Assembly (NCBI RefSeq): GCF_900101625.1 | Contig: NZ_FMYZ01000001.1 | Location: forward strand, 776,304-840,303 | DNA: 64,000 bases | From: Cupriavidus sp. YR651 | GTDB lineage: Bacteria; Pseudomonadota; Gammaproteobacteria; Burkholderiales; Burkholderiaceae | Reading direction: 5' to 3' | Shown: piece after piece, positions 9,292 to 18,396 of the stretch | Layout: each line of letters begins with the position of its first letter | Numbering within the stretch: the first letter of the stretch is position 1 | Position numbers and translations under genes: made by a program | Notes under the pieces: generated by a model | Seen by the model: only the letters and a program-made list of their open reading frames with translations | Told to the model about the DNA's origin: nothing | The model's database searches: none

Positions 9292-9924
9292 ATGGATAGC
9301 ACCTGGCTGACGGGCCTGTCGATGGCCCAGTTCCTCGCGTTGGTGACGCTGCTCGCCGTCGGCGCCTTCACGCCCGGCCCCAACACCACCATCGCCGCCG
9401 TGACCGGCGCCAACTTCGGCCTGCGCGCCACCCTGCCGCATTGCGTCGGCGTGGCGTTCGGCTTTGCCAGCATCGTGGCCCTGTGCGCCTCGGGCGTGGG
9501 CGCGCTGATCCTGGCCAGCCCGGTGCTGGCCACGGTGATCCACGTGATTGGCGTGGCCTACCTGCTGTGGCTGGCGTGGAAGATCGCGCGCAGCACGTCC
9601 CTCGCGGAAAAGACCGTGCTCAAGCCGATGAACGTCTGGCAGTCGGTCGCGCTGCAGTACGCCAATATCAAGGCGTGGATGCTGGCGCTGGCCGTGGCGG
9701 CGTCCTACATGGCCGGCGCGCCTTCGCCCGCTCAGCGTATCGCGCTGGTCAGCGCCGTGTTTGCGCTGTTCGGCTTCTGCAGCAACGGCGCCTATGGCGT
9801 GCTGGGCGCATCGCTGCGCCAGTGGCTGGCGCACGGCAATCGCGTGCGCTGGTTCAACGGCGCGATGGGCCTGGCGCTGGCGCTGACGGCGGCATGGATC
9901 GCCGTGGCTGGCCAGCCGCATTGA
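9292..9924 (+). CDS. LysE/RhtB-family amino-acid exporter
   Basis: 210 residues with about six hydrophobic membrane segments and the family's N-terminal signature TPGPNTTIAAVTGANFG. LysE/RhtB proteins export amino acids such as lysine, threonine or homoserine lactone across the inner membrane. It starts 12 bp after alaX and is followed 16 bp later by a second exporter gene. The substrate cannot be read from the sequence. Confidence 0.88.
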   Translation: MDSTWLTGLSMAQFLALVTLLAVGAFTPGPNTTIAAVTGANFGLRATLPHCVGVAFGFASIVALCASGVGALILASPVLATVIHVIGVAYLLWLAWKIARSTSLAEKTVLKPMNVWQSVALQYANIKAWMLALAVAASYMAGAPSPAQRIALVSAVFALFGFCSNGAYGVLGASLRQWLAHGNRVRWFNGAMGLALALTAAWIAVAGQPH

Positions 9925-9940
9925 TGTTCCGGAATTGATA

Positions 9941-10915
9941 ATGACCTCCCGCAATCCTTCCTCCCCACCGTCCGGCGGCATGCTGCTGGGCTTTATCGGC
10001 GTGGCGATCTTCAGCCAGACGCTGCCCTTCACGCGGATGGCCGTGGCGGAGCTCGACCCCATCTTCGTCGCGCTGGCCCGCGCGGTGATCGCGGCGATCC
10101 TGGCGATCGTGCTGCTGGCCGCACGCGGCGCGCTGGCCGCGCATCGGCGGCCGCGCGGCGGCCAATGGTGGCGCCTTGCCGTGACCGCGCTCGGCGTGGT
10201 GGTGGGATTTCCGCTGTTTTCCTCGCTGGCCATGCGCGAGGTGCCGGCCGGGCATGGCGCCATCGTGATCGGCCTGTTGCCACTGGCCACGGCCGTGTTC
10301 GCGGCGTGGTTCGGCAACGAGCGCCCCTCCGCGGCGTTCTGGCTGTCGGCGATGGCCGGCAGCGCGCTGGTGGTCGGCTTTGCCCTCTGGCAAGGCGCTG
10401 GCGGCCTGCAGCATGCGGACTGGTTCCTCTTCCTGGCCGTGGTGCTCGGCGCGCTGGGCTACGCCGAAGGCGGCAAGCTGTCGCGCGAGCTCGGTGGACT
10501 GGAAACCATCAGCTGGGCGCTGGTGGCCTCGCTGCCGGTGCTGGCGCCCGTGGTGGGTTGGCTGGCCTGGATGCACGCCCCCGCCATTGCCGCGGCCTCC
10601 CCGCGCGCGTGGCTCGGCATGGCCTATGTTTCGGTCTTCTCGATGTTCATCGGCTTCCTGTTCTGGTACGCCGGGCTCGCAAAAGGCGGCGTGGCACGCG
10701 TAGGCCAGATACAATTGCTGCAGCCGTTCCTCACGCTGGCGGGCGGCGCCCTGATCCTGGCCGAGCCGCTCGACGCCCCCACCCTCGCTTTCGCAGTGGC
10801 GGTGATCGCCATCGTGGCCCTTGGCCGGCGCGCCGCCGTGCGCAACACCGCACCCGCCACGCCACCGGCCGCCGCCGGAGAGACGCCCCCCATCGTTCCA
10901 GGACGAATTCACTGA
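9941..10915 (+). CDS. EamA-family (DMT) transporter
   Basis: 324 residues with ten predicted membrane helices in two EamA repeats (for example MLLGFIGVAIFSQTLPFTRMAV and the later AWLGMAYVSVFSMFIGF). Family members are metabolite or amino-acid exporters of the drug/metabolite transporter superfamily. The ATG at 9941 was chosen over the TTG two codons upstream. The C-terminal tail is Ala/Pro-rich. Translation is probably coupled to the preceding lysE-like gene. Confidence 0.85.
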   Translation: MTSRNPSSPPSGGMLLGFIGVAIFSQTLPFTRMAVAELDPIFVALARAVIAAILAIVLLAARGALAAHRRPRGGQWWRLAVTALGVVVGFPLFSSLAMREVPAGHGAIVIGLLPLATAVFAAWFGNERPSAAFWLSAMAGSALVVGFALWQGAGGLQHADWFLFLAVVLGALGYAEGGKLSRELGGLETISWALVASLPVLAPVVGWLAWMHAPAIAAASPRAWLGMAYVSVFSMFIGFLFWYAGLAKGGVARVGQIQLLQPFLTLAGGALILAEPLDAPTLAFAVAVIAIVALGRRAAVRNTAPATPPAAAGETPPIVPGRIH

Positions 10916-10927
10916 CAGGAGAAACGC

Positions 10928-11383
10928 ATGTCCGTCTACGACACCCTTGCCCGCCTCGGCGTGGAACTGCCCACCGCCAATGCCCCCGCCGCCGCCTATG
11001 TGATGGCGGCCACCACCGGCAACACCGTCTTCCTGTCGGGCCACATCGCCCGCAAGGACGGCAAGCCCTGGGCCGGCAAGCTCGGCAAGGACATTGACAC
11101 GGAAACCGGCAAGGCCGCCGCCCGCGGCATCGCCATCGACCTGCTGGCCACGCTGCACGCCCATATCGGCGACCTGAACCGCGTCAAGCGCATCGTCAAG
11201 GTGATGAGCCTGGTGAACTCCACGTTCGAATTCACCGAGCAGCACCTGGTGACCAACGGCGCGTCCGAGTTCCTGGTCGAAGTGTTCGGCGACAAGGGCC
11301 GTCACGCCCGCAGCGCGTTTGGCGTGGCGCAGATCCCGATGGGCGCCTGCGTCGAAATCGAAATAATCGTGGAAATCGCCTGA
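10928..11383 (+). CDS. RidA-family enamine/imine deaminase
   Basis: 151 residues of the YjgF/YER057c/UK114 family, with the conserved late strand segment HARSAFGVAQIPMGACVEIE; the Arg and Glu there correspond to the substrate-binding positions of RidA. RidA hydrolyses reactive 2-aminoacrylate and similar enamines produced by PLP enzymes, releasing ammonia. That fits the neighbouring aminotransferase (11773) and PLP-binding regulator. A GGAGAAACGC ribosome binding site precedes the ATG. Confidence 0.88.
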   Translation: MSVYDTLARLGVELPTANAPAAAYVMAATTGNTVFLSGHIARKDGKPWAGKLGKDIDTETGKAAARGIAIDLLATLHAHIGDLNRVKRIVKVMSLVNSTFEFTEQHLVTNGASEFLVEVFGDKGRHARSAFGVAQIPMGACVEIEIIVEIA

Positions 11384-11406
11384 GTCGATTCGACCGGGAC
11401 ATTCCG

Positions 11407-11736
11407 ATGCGCATCGACAACCTGCCCTTTGGCACCACCGACTGGTCCGACGTCGCCCCCACCCGGCATCCCGGGGAGACCGGCGAAGCGCTCTGGCGCA
11501 CGCGCCAGTTTGGCGACATCCGCGTACGCATGGTCGAATACACGGCCGGCTACCTGGCGGACCATTGGTGTACCAAGGGGCATATCCTGTTCGTCCTTGA
11601 CGGCGAACTCCATACCGAACTGGAAGACGGCCGCCAGTTCGTGCTCCGCGCGGGCACGAGCTACCAGGTCGCCGACCATGCCGAGCCGCACCGTTCCTCC
11701 ACACCGACCGGTGCGCGGCTGTTCATCGTTGACTGA
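11407..11736 (+). CDS. DHCW-motif cupin-fold protein
   Basis: 109 residues, a single small cupin barrel containing the DHWCTKGH segment, the signature of so-called DHCW-motif cupins, followed by GHILFVLDGELHTEL and a late HRSSTPTGARLFIVD strand. The His and Glu residues could bind a metal. The function is unknown. It lies in the MocR-linked operon, between ridA and the aminotransferase. Confidence 0.8.
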   Translation: MRIDNLPFGTTDWSDVAPTRHPGETGEALWRTRQFGDIRVRMVEYTAGYLADHWCTKGHILFVLDGELHTELEDGRQFVLRAGTSYQVADHAEPHRSSTPTGARLFIVD

Positions 11737-11772
11737 GCAGCACAACGACTCAACTCCCACAAGAGACAAATC

Positions 11773-12960
11773 ATGAAATGGGCCATCTCCCGCCGGGCGC
11801 AGCAACTGACCAGCTCGGCCATCCGCGAAATCCTGAAAGTCACCGAGCGTCCGGAAGTCATTTCGTTCGCCGGCGGCCTGCCCTCGCCGGCGTCGTTCCC
11901 GGTAGCGGCGATGGAAGCGGCAGTGGCCCGCGTATTTGCCGATAACCCCCAGGGCGCGCTGCAGTACGCCGCCACCGAGGGTTACCTGCCGCTGCGCGAA
12001 TTCGTCGCCAAACGCTACAACGTGGGCGTCGAGCGTGTGCTGATCACCACCGGCTCCCAGCAGGCGCTGGATCTGATCGCCAAGGTGATGATCGATCCGG
12101 GCAGCCCGGTGCTGGTGGAAACGCCGAGCTACCTGGGCGCGCTGCAGGCGTTCTCGCTGTTCGAACCCGAGTTCGTGTCGATCCCGACCGATGAACGCGG
12201 CCTGATCCCGGAAGCCCTGACGCCCGAGCTGACCGCCGGCGCGCGCTTCCTGTACGCGCTGCCGAACTTCCAGAACCCGACCGGCCGTCGCCTGCCGCTG
12301 GAGCGCCGCCAGGCGCTGGTCAAGCGCGCGCAGGAACTGGGCGTGCTGCTGGTGGAAGACGATCCGTACGGCGAACTGAGCTACACCGGCGACCAGTTGC
12401 CGTCGCTGCTGTCGATGAATCCGGACGGCGTGATCTACATGGGATCGTTCTCCAAGATCCTGGCGCCGGGCCTGCGCCTGGGCTTCGTGATCGCCCCGCC
12501 CGAATTGCACTTCAAGCTGTGCCAGGCCAAGCAGGCGTCCGACCTGCACACGCCGAGCTTCACCCAGCGCCTGGCGTACGAGACCGTGCGCGACGGCCTG
12601 CTGGAGCGCCACATCCCGAGCATCCGCGAGCTCTACGGCAAGCAGTGCACCGTGATGCTGGACGCCCTCAAGCGCCATATGCCGGCCGGCGTGAGCTGGA
12701 ACCAGCCGGAGGGCGGCATGTTCATCTGGGTGGAGCTGCCGGAAGGTCTGGACAGCATGAAGATCCTGGAAGAGGCCGTGCGCCGCAACGTGGCCTACGT
12801 GCCGGGCGCCCCGTTCTATGCGGGCAACCCGCGCACCAACACACTGCGCCTGGCGTTCGTGACGGTGTCGCCGGAGCGGATCGAACAGGGCGTGACGATC
12901 CTGGGCGAGGTGTTCCGCGAGGCCATCGCGAAAGCGGCGCCGCAGCCGCGCGCAGCCTGA
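11773..12960 (+). CDS. PLP-dependent class I aminotransferase (2-aminoadipate/LysN type)
   Basis: 395 residues. The PLP-binding lysine lies in MGSFSKILAPGLRLGF, with upstream QYAATEGYLPLREF and NFQNPTGRRL motifs and a C-terminal RLAFVTVSPE. The family includes 2-aminoadipate, aromatic and branched-chain aminotransferases, so the amino donor is open. An AAGAGAC ribosome binding site is present. The operon context (RidA, exporters, AlaX, MocR regulator) implies amino-acid turnover with management of reactive or mischarged by-products. Confidence 0.88.
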   Translation: MKWAISRRAQQLTSSAIREILKVTERPEVISFAGGLPSPASFPVAAMEAAVARVFADNPQGALQYAATEGYLPLREFVAKRYNVGVERVLITTGSQQALDLIAKVMIDPGSPVLVETPSYLGALQAFSLFEPEFVSIPTDERGLIPEALTPELTAGARFLYALPNFQNPTGRRLPLERRQALVKRAQELGVLLVEDDPYGELSYTGDQLPSLLSMNPDGVIYMGSFSKILAPGLRLGFVIAPPELHFKLCQAKQASDLHTPSFTQRLAYETVRDGLLERHIPSIRELYGKQCTVMLDALKRHMPAGVSWNQPEGGMFIWVELPEGLDSMKILEEAVRRNVAYVPGAPFYAGNPRTNTLRLAFVTVSPERIEQGVTILGEVFREAIAKAAPQPRAA

Positions 12961-12975
12961 GGAGCGACGACAGCC

Positions 12976-13644
12976 ATGAAGCGTGATGAGCCGCAAAGCA
13001 TGCTGCGCATCTGGGGCCGGCTGTCGTCGATCAACGTCCAGAAAGTGGTCTGGTGCGCGCGCGAGCTGCACCTGGACCACGAGCGGATCGACATCGGCAA
13101 TTACCAGGGCGAGCTGGACACCGAAGCCTATGTCCGCCTGAACCCCAACCGCCAGATTCCCGTGATCGAGGATTTCCGCGATACGGACGTCGCCGGCGAG
13201 CCCTTCGTGCTGTGGGAATCCAACGCCATCGTGCGCTACCTGTGCGCGCGCTACGGCGAGGGCACGCTATGGCCTTCGGACGTCAAGGCGCGAGCCTCGG
13301 CGGATCGCTGGATGGACTGGCAGACCACGGCATTCAGTCCGGCGATGGTGCAGGCGTTCCTGCAATGCGTCCGCGTGCCGGCCGAACAGCGCGACGAGGC
13401 GGTGGTTGCCAAGTCCTGCGCGCGGACCGAGCCGCTGGCCGCGATGCTCGATGCAGCCCTGGCTGGCCGCGAGTTCATCGGCGGCGACCGCTTCACCATG
13501 GCCGACATCTCGCTGGCCTGCGCCGCGCATCGCTGGATGGGCACGCCGGTTACCCACGCGCCGCGCCCCCACCTGGAGCGCTGGCTGACGGAGATGCGGG
13601 CCCGCCCCGCCGCCACCGGCATCCTGATCCTGCCGCTGCGCTAA
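12976..13644 (+). CDS. Glutathione S-transferase family protein
   Basis: 222 residues. It has a thioredoxin-like N-terminal domain (RIWGRLSSINVQKVVWCARELHL; RQIPVIEDF; LWESNAIVRYL, the glutathione-contacting segment) and a helical C-terminal domain with GGDRFTMADISLAC. It starts 15 bp after the aminotransferase stop and is the last gene of the operon. Glutathione conjugation or thiol exchange is expected; the substrate is unknown. Confidence 0.88.
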   Translation: MKRDEPQSMLRIWGRLSSINVQKVVWCARELHLDHERIDIGNYQGELDTEAYVRLNPNRQIPVIEDFRDTDVAGEPFVLWESNAIVRYLCARYGEGTLWPSDVKARASADRWMDWQTTAFSPAMVQAFLQCVRVPAEQRDEAVVAKSCARTEPLAAMLDAALAGREFIGGDRFTMADISLACAAHRWMGTPVTHAPRPHLERWLTEMRARPAATGILILPLR

Positions 13645-14053
13645 GAGGCGCCATGTGCCGCCACGGCGGCGCATGGTCTGCCCCAACGCATTCCCATCGC
13701 ACCCCCTCGCATCCCCGGTTTTCCCCCTCTCCCGCACCACCCTCCCGCCCGCCTGCCATGTGGCGCAGGCGCGACTGTCTGCCTCGTCAGGGTTCTTTCG
13801 AACGCTCGTTTAAAGGAGTACCCTCGCCCGATAGCGTGAGGTGCACAAGCCTGCCCCCGAGCAAACCCTGATCCCTGAATCCGGCTCACGACGACGATGA
13901 CCGGATTTAAGGCGGATCGCCCGGAACCGCTCCTTACAATCCCTTTTCTGTCCGTCCGCGCGGCGATCTCGCCGCTTGCCCGGACAACAGTAGTCCGGCA
14001 GTCCAGGCCCGTCAGAGGCACGGCTGCCGCATCAACCAGAGGAGGATTCAATC
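13645..14053. other. 409-bp gap ahead of the lactate permease
   Basis: No gene is visible. An imperfect operator-like inverted repeat, AATCCGG (13879-13885) with CCGGATT (13901-13907), lies upstream of the permease, and a good AGAGGAGG ribosome binding site sits just before its GTG. The rest is C-rich and unremarkable. The permease promoter must lie here, but I cannot place it with confidence. Confidence 0.4.
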
Positions 14054-15730
14054 GTGTGGAGTCAAGTCTATGACCCGCTCGGCAATATGGCGCTGTCCAC
14101 TATTGCCGCCGGGGTTCCGGTCGCCGTGCTGCTGGCAGCGCTGGCGTTCTTTCACATGCAGGCCCACCTGGCGGCCGGGCTGGCGCTGGTCGTCGGCATC
14201 GTCGTCGCCTCGTTCGTGTTCGGCATGCCGGCGGCCATGGCCGGCAAGGCGGCAGGGCTGGGCGTGGTCTCTGGCTTGTTCCCGATCGGCTGGATCGTTC
14301 TCAACATCATCTTCCTGCACCGGCTGACCACGATAAACGGGTCATTCAAGGTGCTGCAAAACTCGATCTCCGGCGTGACCGAAGACCGTCGCCTGCAGCT
14401 GCTGCTGGTGGCGTTCAGCTTCGGCGCGTTCTTCGAGGGCGCGGCCGGCTTCGGCACGCCGGTGGCCGTGACCGGTGCCATCCTGATCGGGCTGGGTTTC
14501 TCGCCGCTGGCCGCATCGGGCCTGGCGCTGATCGCCAACACCGCGCCCGTGGCCTTCGGCGCGCTGGGTGCGCCGATCATCGGCCTGTCCTCGGTGACCG
14601 GCATCGACCAGGTGCTGCTGTCCGCGATGATCGGCCGCCAGCTGCCGTTCTTCTCGGTGCTGGTGCCGTTCTGGCTGATCTGGGCGTTCGCGGGCTTCCG
14701 CGGCATGCTCGCCATCTGGCCCGCCATCCTGGTGGCCGGCGTCAGCTTTGCCGTTCCGCAGTTCCTCGTATCGAACTTCCACGGCCCGTGGCTGGTGGAC
14801 GTGATCTCGGCCCTGATCTCGATGGGCTGCCTGACGGCCTTCCTGAAGATCTGGCACCCGAAGGAAATCTGGACCTCCACCCGCATCCTGGGCCGCCATG
14901 ACGACTCCAAGGTCGATCATCCGGAAGCGCTCGAAGCCGACGCCCGCGCCAACGCCGCATCGGTGGGCATCTCGGTGGTCAAGGCCTGGATGCCGTGGGT
15001 GATCCTGACCGTCTTCGTGTTCGTCTGGGGCATCCCCGAGTTCAAGAAGTTCATGGACGCCATCTGGCAGTTCAAGTTTCCGATTCCGGGCCTCGACAAG
15101 GCCGTGATCAAGGGCCCGCCGGTGGTGCCGAAGGAAATCGCCGAAGGCGCCGTGTTCACGTTCAACGTGCTGTCGATGGCGGGCACCGGCATCTTCGTGT
15201 CGGCGATCGTGGGCGGCCTGCTGATGGGCTATTCGATCCCGCGCCTGATCAAGGAATACTTCGAGACCATCAAGCTCGTGCGTTTCTCCCTGCTGACGAT
15301 CTGCGCGATGTTCGGCATCGGCTACCTGACCCGCTACTCGGGCCTGGATGCCACGCTGGGCCTGGCGTTTGCACAGACCGGCGTGTTCTACCCGCTGTTC
15401 GGCACCATGCTGGGCTGGCTGGGCGTGGCGCTGACCGGCTCCGACACGGCGTCGAACGTGCTGTTTGGCGGCCTGCAGAAGACCACGGCCGAACAGCTGG
15501 GTCTGTCGCCGATCCTGATGTCCGCGGCCAACAGCTCCGGTGGCGTGATGGGCAAGATGATCGACGCGCAGTCCATCGTCGTCGCATCCACCGCGACCAA
15601 GTGGTACGGCCACGAGGGCGAGATCCTGCGCTATGTGTTCTGGCACTCGATCGTGCTGGCCGTGCTGGTGGGCCTGTTCGTGACGCTGCAGGCCTATGTG
15701 CCGCCGTTCACGCACATGGTCATCCACTGA
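14054..15730 (+). CDS. lldP: L-lactate permease (LctP family)
   Basis: 558 residues, strongly hydrophobic with a dozen or more membrane segments. Family-typical blocks include PIGWIVLNIIFLH, FFEGAAGFGTPVAVT and TGSDTASNVLFGGLQ. LctP permeases import lactate (and glycolate) with protons. The GTG start is supported by AGAGGAGG eight bases upstream and by the match of the N-terminus (MWSQVYDPLGN) to the family. It is apparently monocistronic, with a strong terminator downstream. No lactate dehydrogenase lies nearby. Confidence 0.93.
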   Translation: MWSQVYDPLGNMALSTIAAGVPVAVLLAALAFFHMQAHLAAGLALVVGIVVASFVFGMPAAMAGKAAGLGVVSGLFPIGWIVLNIIFLHRLTTINGSFKVLQNSISGVTEDRRLQLLLVAFSFGAFFEGAAGFGTPVAVTGAILIGLGFSPLAASGLALIANTAPVAFGALGAPIIGLSSVTGIDQVLLSAMIGRQLPFFSVLVPFWLIWAFAGFRGMLAIWPAILVAGVSFAVPQFLVSNFHGPWLVDVISALISMGCLTAFLKIWHPKEIWTSTRILGRHDDSKVDHPEALEADARANAASVGISVVKAWMPWVILTVFVFVWGIPEFKKFMDAIWQFKFPIPGLDKAVIKGPPVVPKEIAEGAVFTFNVLSMAGTGIFVSAIVGGLLMGYSIPRLIKEYFETIKLVRFSLLTICAMFGIGYLTRYSGLDATLGLAFAQTGVFYPLFGTMLGWLGVALTGSDTASNVLFGGLQKTTAEQLGLSPILMSAANSSGGVMGKMIDAQSIVVASTATKWYGHEGEILRYVFWHSIVLAVLVGLFVTLQAYVPPFTHMVIH

Positions 15731-15788
15731 CGCGCATCGCGGGCGACGGGGCGTTCGTTCCATCCCCCCCGCCTCGCAAGCCTCGCGC

Positions 15789-15819
15789 AAGCCCCGCCTC
15801 CCGGCGGGGCTTTTTCTTT
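15789..15819 (+). terminator. Rho-independent terminator after lactate permease
   Basis: A perfect 10-bp stem (AAGCCCCGCC / GGCGGGGCTT) with a TCCC loop is followed by a T-rich run. Confidence 0.85.
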
Positions 15820-15891
15820 GGGCCCTGCCCCGGCCTCCGCACGCGCGTATGATGACCGGTTCACTCCCACGGACGAGATGAGGGTCGCCGC

Positions 15892-17724
15892 ATGCCGATT
15901 CGCCGCCTGGAAAGACTGATCGATCCCTTCCGCCGGATGCCCGATACGCAACCGCCAGGCAACGTCTGGCAGTTCTATGTGCATTTCCTGCGCGAGGTGC
16001 GGGGGGTGTTTGTCGCGCTGCTGGTGGTCGGCCTGATCGGCGCGCTGATCGAGGTGGCGCTGTTCAGCTTCCTCGGCCGGCTGGTGGATCTTGCGAGGGA
16101 AGCGCCGGACGGCAACTTCTTCGTCCGTCACCGCAACGAGTTGCTGTGGATGGCCTTCGTGGCGCTGATCCTGCGCCCGGTCTTCTTCGGCCTGCACGAC
16201 ATCCTGGTGCATCAGGTCATCAACCCGAGCCTGGCCAATCTGATCCGCTGGCAGAACCATCGCTACGTGCTCAAGCAAAGCCTGTCGTTCTTCCAGAACG
16301 ACTTCGCGGGCCGCATCGCGCAACGGATCATGCAGACGGGTTTCTCGCTGCGCGACTCGGCGGTGCAGGCCGTGGACGCCCTGTGGCACGTCATCATCTA
16401 TGCCGTCAGCTCGCTGATCTTGTTTGCCGAGGCAGACTGGCGCCTGATGATCCCGCTGCTGCTGTGGATCGCGGGCTATATCGCCGCCCTCGCCTGGTTC
16501 ACACCCCGCGTGAAGGAACGCTCGGTGGTCGCCACCGATGCGCGGTCCCGCCTGATGGGCCGGATCGTCGACGGCTACACCAATATCACCACGCTCAAGC
16601 TCTTCGCCCATACGCAGCAGGAGGAAAGCTACGCGCGCGATGCCATGGCCGAGCAGACCGACAAGGTGCGGCTGGCCGGCCGCATGGTCAGCGCGATGGA
16701 CGTCACGATCACCACCATGAACGGCGCGTTGATTGCCGGCACCACCGGGCTGGCGCTCTGGCTATGGAACCAGGGCCTGGTGTCCACGGGTGCCATTGCG
16801 CTGACGACCGGGCTGGTGATTCGCATCAACAACATGTCCGGCTGGATCATGTGGGTGGTCAACGGCATCTTCGAAAACGTCGGGCAAGTGCAGGACGGCA
16901 TGAAGACCATCGCCGTGCCGCGCCACGTGGTGGACCGGCCCGATGCCAGGCCGCTGGAGATCGGGCGCGGCGAGGTGACGTTCGATAACGTGGGCTTCCA
17001 CTATGGCAAGGGCGCCGGCGTCATCGAGAACGTGGGCCTCGTCGTGCGGCCCGGCGAAAAGATCGGGCTGGTGGGCCCTTCCGGCGCGGGCAAGTCAACG
17101 CTGGTCAACCTGCTGCTGCGGCTGTACGACGTGGAAACCGGCCGCATCCTGATCGACGGGCACGACGTGGCAGGCGTGACGCAGGAAAGCCTGCGCGCGC
17201 AGATCGGCATGGTCACGCAGGACACCTCGCTGCTGCACCGGTCGATCCGCGACAACCTGCTCTACGGCAAGCCGGACAGCACCGAGGCCGACCTGCATGA
17301 GGCGCTGCGGCGCGCGCGGGCCGATGACTTCATCGGCGAGCTGGCCGACTCGCACGGCAACAAGGGGCTCGATGCGCTGGTGGGCGAGCGCGGTGTCAAG
17401 CTGTCGGGCGGGCAGCGCCAACGCATCGCGATTGCGCGCGTGCTGCTCAAGGATGCGCCGATCCTGATCCTGGACGAAGCCACCTCGGCGCTGGACTCCG
17501 AGGTGGAGGCGGCGATTCAGGAAAGCCTGGAGGAGCTGATGCAGGGCAAGACGGTCATCGCCATCGCTCACCGGCTGTCGACGATCGCCCGCATGGACCG
17601 GCTGGTGGTGCTGGACGGCGGGCACATCGTCGAGACGGGTACGCACGCGGAACTGCTGGCGCGCGGCGGGCTGTATGCGCGGCTGTGGGCACATCAAACC
17701 GGCGGCTTCGTCGGTGTCGACTAG
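15892..17724 (+). CDS. ABC exporter, fused membrane and ATPase domains
   Basis: 610 residues. Residues ~1-330 form a six-helix type I exporter membrane domain; the C-terminal third is an ABC ATPase with Walker A GPSGAGKST, signature LSGGQRQRIAIAR, Walker B ILILDEATSAL and the H-loop AIAHRLSTI. It is of the MsbA/multidrug half-transporter type and probably works as a homodimer in the inner membrane. The substrate is unknown. The gene stands alone; the ATG follows GAGGGTCGCC. Its stop codon touches the inverted repeat at 17721. Confidence 0.9.
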   Translation: MPIRRLERLIDPFRRMPDTQPPGNVWQFYVHFLREVRGVFVALLVVGLIGALIEVALFSFLGRLVDLAREAPDGNFFVRHRNELLWMAFVALILRPVFFGLHDILVHQVINPSLANLIRWQNHRYVLKQSLSFFQNDFAGRIAQRIMQTGFSLRDSAVQAVDALWHVIIYAVSSLILFAEADWRLMIPLLLWIAGYIAALAWFTPRVKERSVVATDARSRLMGRIVDGYTNITTLKLFAHTQQEESYARDAMAEQTDKVRLAGRMVSAMDVTITTMNGALIAGTTGLALWLWNQGLVSTGAIALTTGLVIRINNMSGWIMWVVNGIFENVGQVQDGMKTIAVPRHVVDRPDARPLEIGRGEVTFDNVGFHYGKGAGVIENVGLVVRPGEKIGLVGPSGAGKSTLVNLLLRLYDVETGRILIDGHDVAGVTQESLRAQIGMVTQDTSLLHRSIRDNLLYGKPDSTEADLHEALRRARADDFIGELADSHGNKGLDALVGERGVKLSGGQRQRIAIARVLLKDAPILILDEATSALDSEVEAAIQESLEELMQGKTVIAIAHRLSTIARMDRLVVLDGGHIVETGTHAELLARGGLYARLWAHQTGGFVGVD

Positions 17725-17840
17725 GAGGTCGTTTCAAAACGATTCTGGCGTCGTTGCGCGGCCTGGTCGTGCCACTCCGTACTGCCTGCGGCCGCGCGTC
17801 TAGCCAGAACCGCTTCGCTTCGTTTTGAAACAACCTCTAG
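17721..17840. repeat. 120-bp imperfect inverted repeat, MITE-like
   Basis: The left end CTAGGAGGTCGTTTCAAAAC is mirrored by GTTTTGAAACAACCTCTAG at the right end, and inner ATTCTGGC is mirrored by GCCAGAAC. The whole unit could fold into one long hairpin. It fills most of the gap between the ABC exporter and the convergent chromate transporter genes and may act as a bidirectional terminator. The form is that of a dispersed miniature repeat; whether copies exist elsewhere cannot be judged from one window. Confidence 0.65.
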
Positions 17841-17865
17841 AGCGCTATCGCGATCCCGGCGCCGA

Positions 17866-18396
17866 TCAAACCAAACCGAGCAACCCAGCCCCCGCGCCCA
17901 GCGCCACCAGCGCCAGCGGATGCACCTTCGTCTTCAGCATCAGGCCGATCGTCACCAGCGTCACGGCCACGGCGGTCCAGCTATGGTCGACACTGCTGGC
18001 CAGCACCCAGCCGGTCGACATCAGCAAGCCAATCGTCAGTGCCGACAGCCCGCGCTTGATCAGCCCCGGCCACCGGGCATGGGGCGAGCGCCCCGCGAAA
18101 TACTCGAACCCCAGCGCGATGAGGCTGGATGGGCCGCACATGCCGACCATCGACGCGAATGTCCCCGCCGCGCCAGCCACCTGCCAGCCGAACAACGCCA
18201 CGAACAGGATGTTCGGCCCCGGCGAGGCCTGCGAGATCGCGTACAGCGCGGCAAACTGCGCATCGGTCATCCAGCCGTTGGCTTCCACCAGATAGCGATG
18301 CATATCGGGTATCACCGTCCCGCCGCCGCCGACGGCCAGCAGGGACAGCATGCTGAAATGCCCCAGCAGGCTGCGCAGGACCTCGGGCGAACTCAT
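17866..18396 (-). CDS. Chromate transporter, short-chain CHR family, second subunit
   Basis: 176 residues, one CHR domain, with LAVGGGGTVIPDMHRYLV and the family SQASPGPNILFVALFGW motif and about five to six hydrophobic segments. Short-chain CHR proteins occur as adjacent pairs that together replace the two-domain ChrA chromate efflux pump. Its ATG overlaps the stop of the upstream partner in an ATGA, so the two are translationally coupled. Chromate specificity is by family only; some members may move other anions. Confidence 0.88.
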   Translation of the reverse strand: MSSPEVLRSLLGHFSMLSLLAVGGGGTVIPDMHRYLVEANGWMTDAQFAALYAISQASPGPNILFVALFGWQVAGAAGTFASMVGMCGPSSLIALGFEYFAGRSPHARWPGLIKRGLSALTIGLLMSTGWVLASSVDHSWTAVAVTLVTIGLMLKTKVHPLALVALGAGAGLLGLV

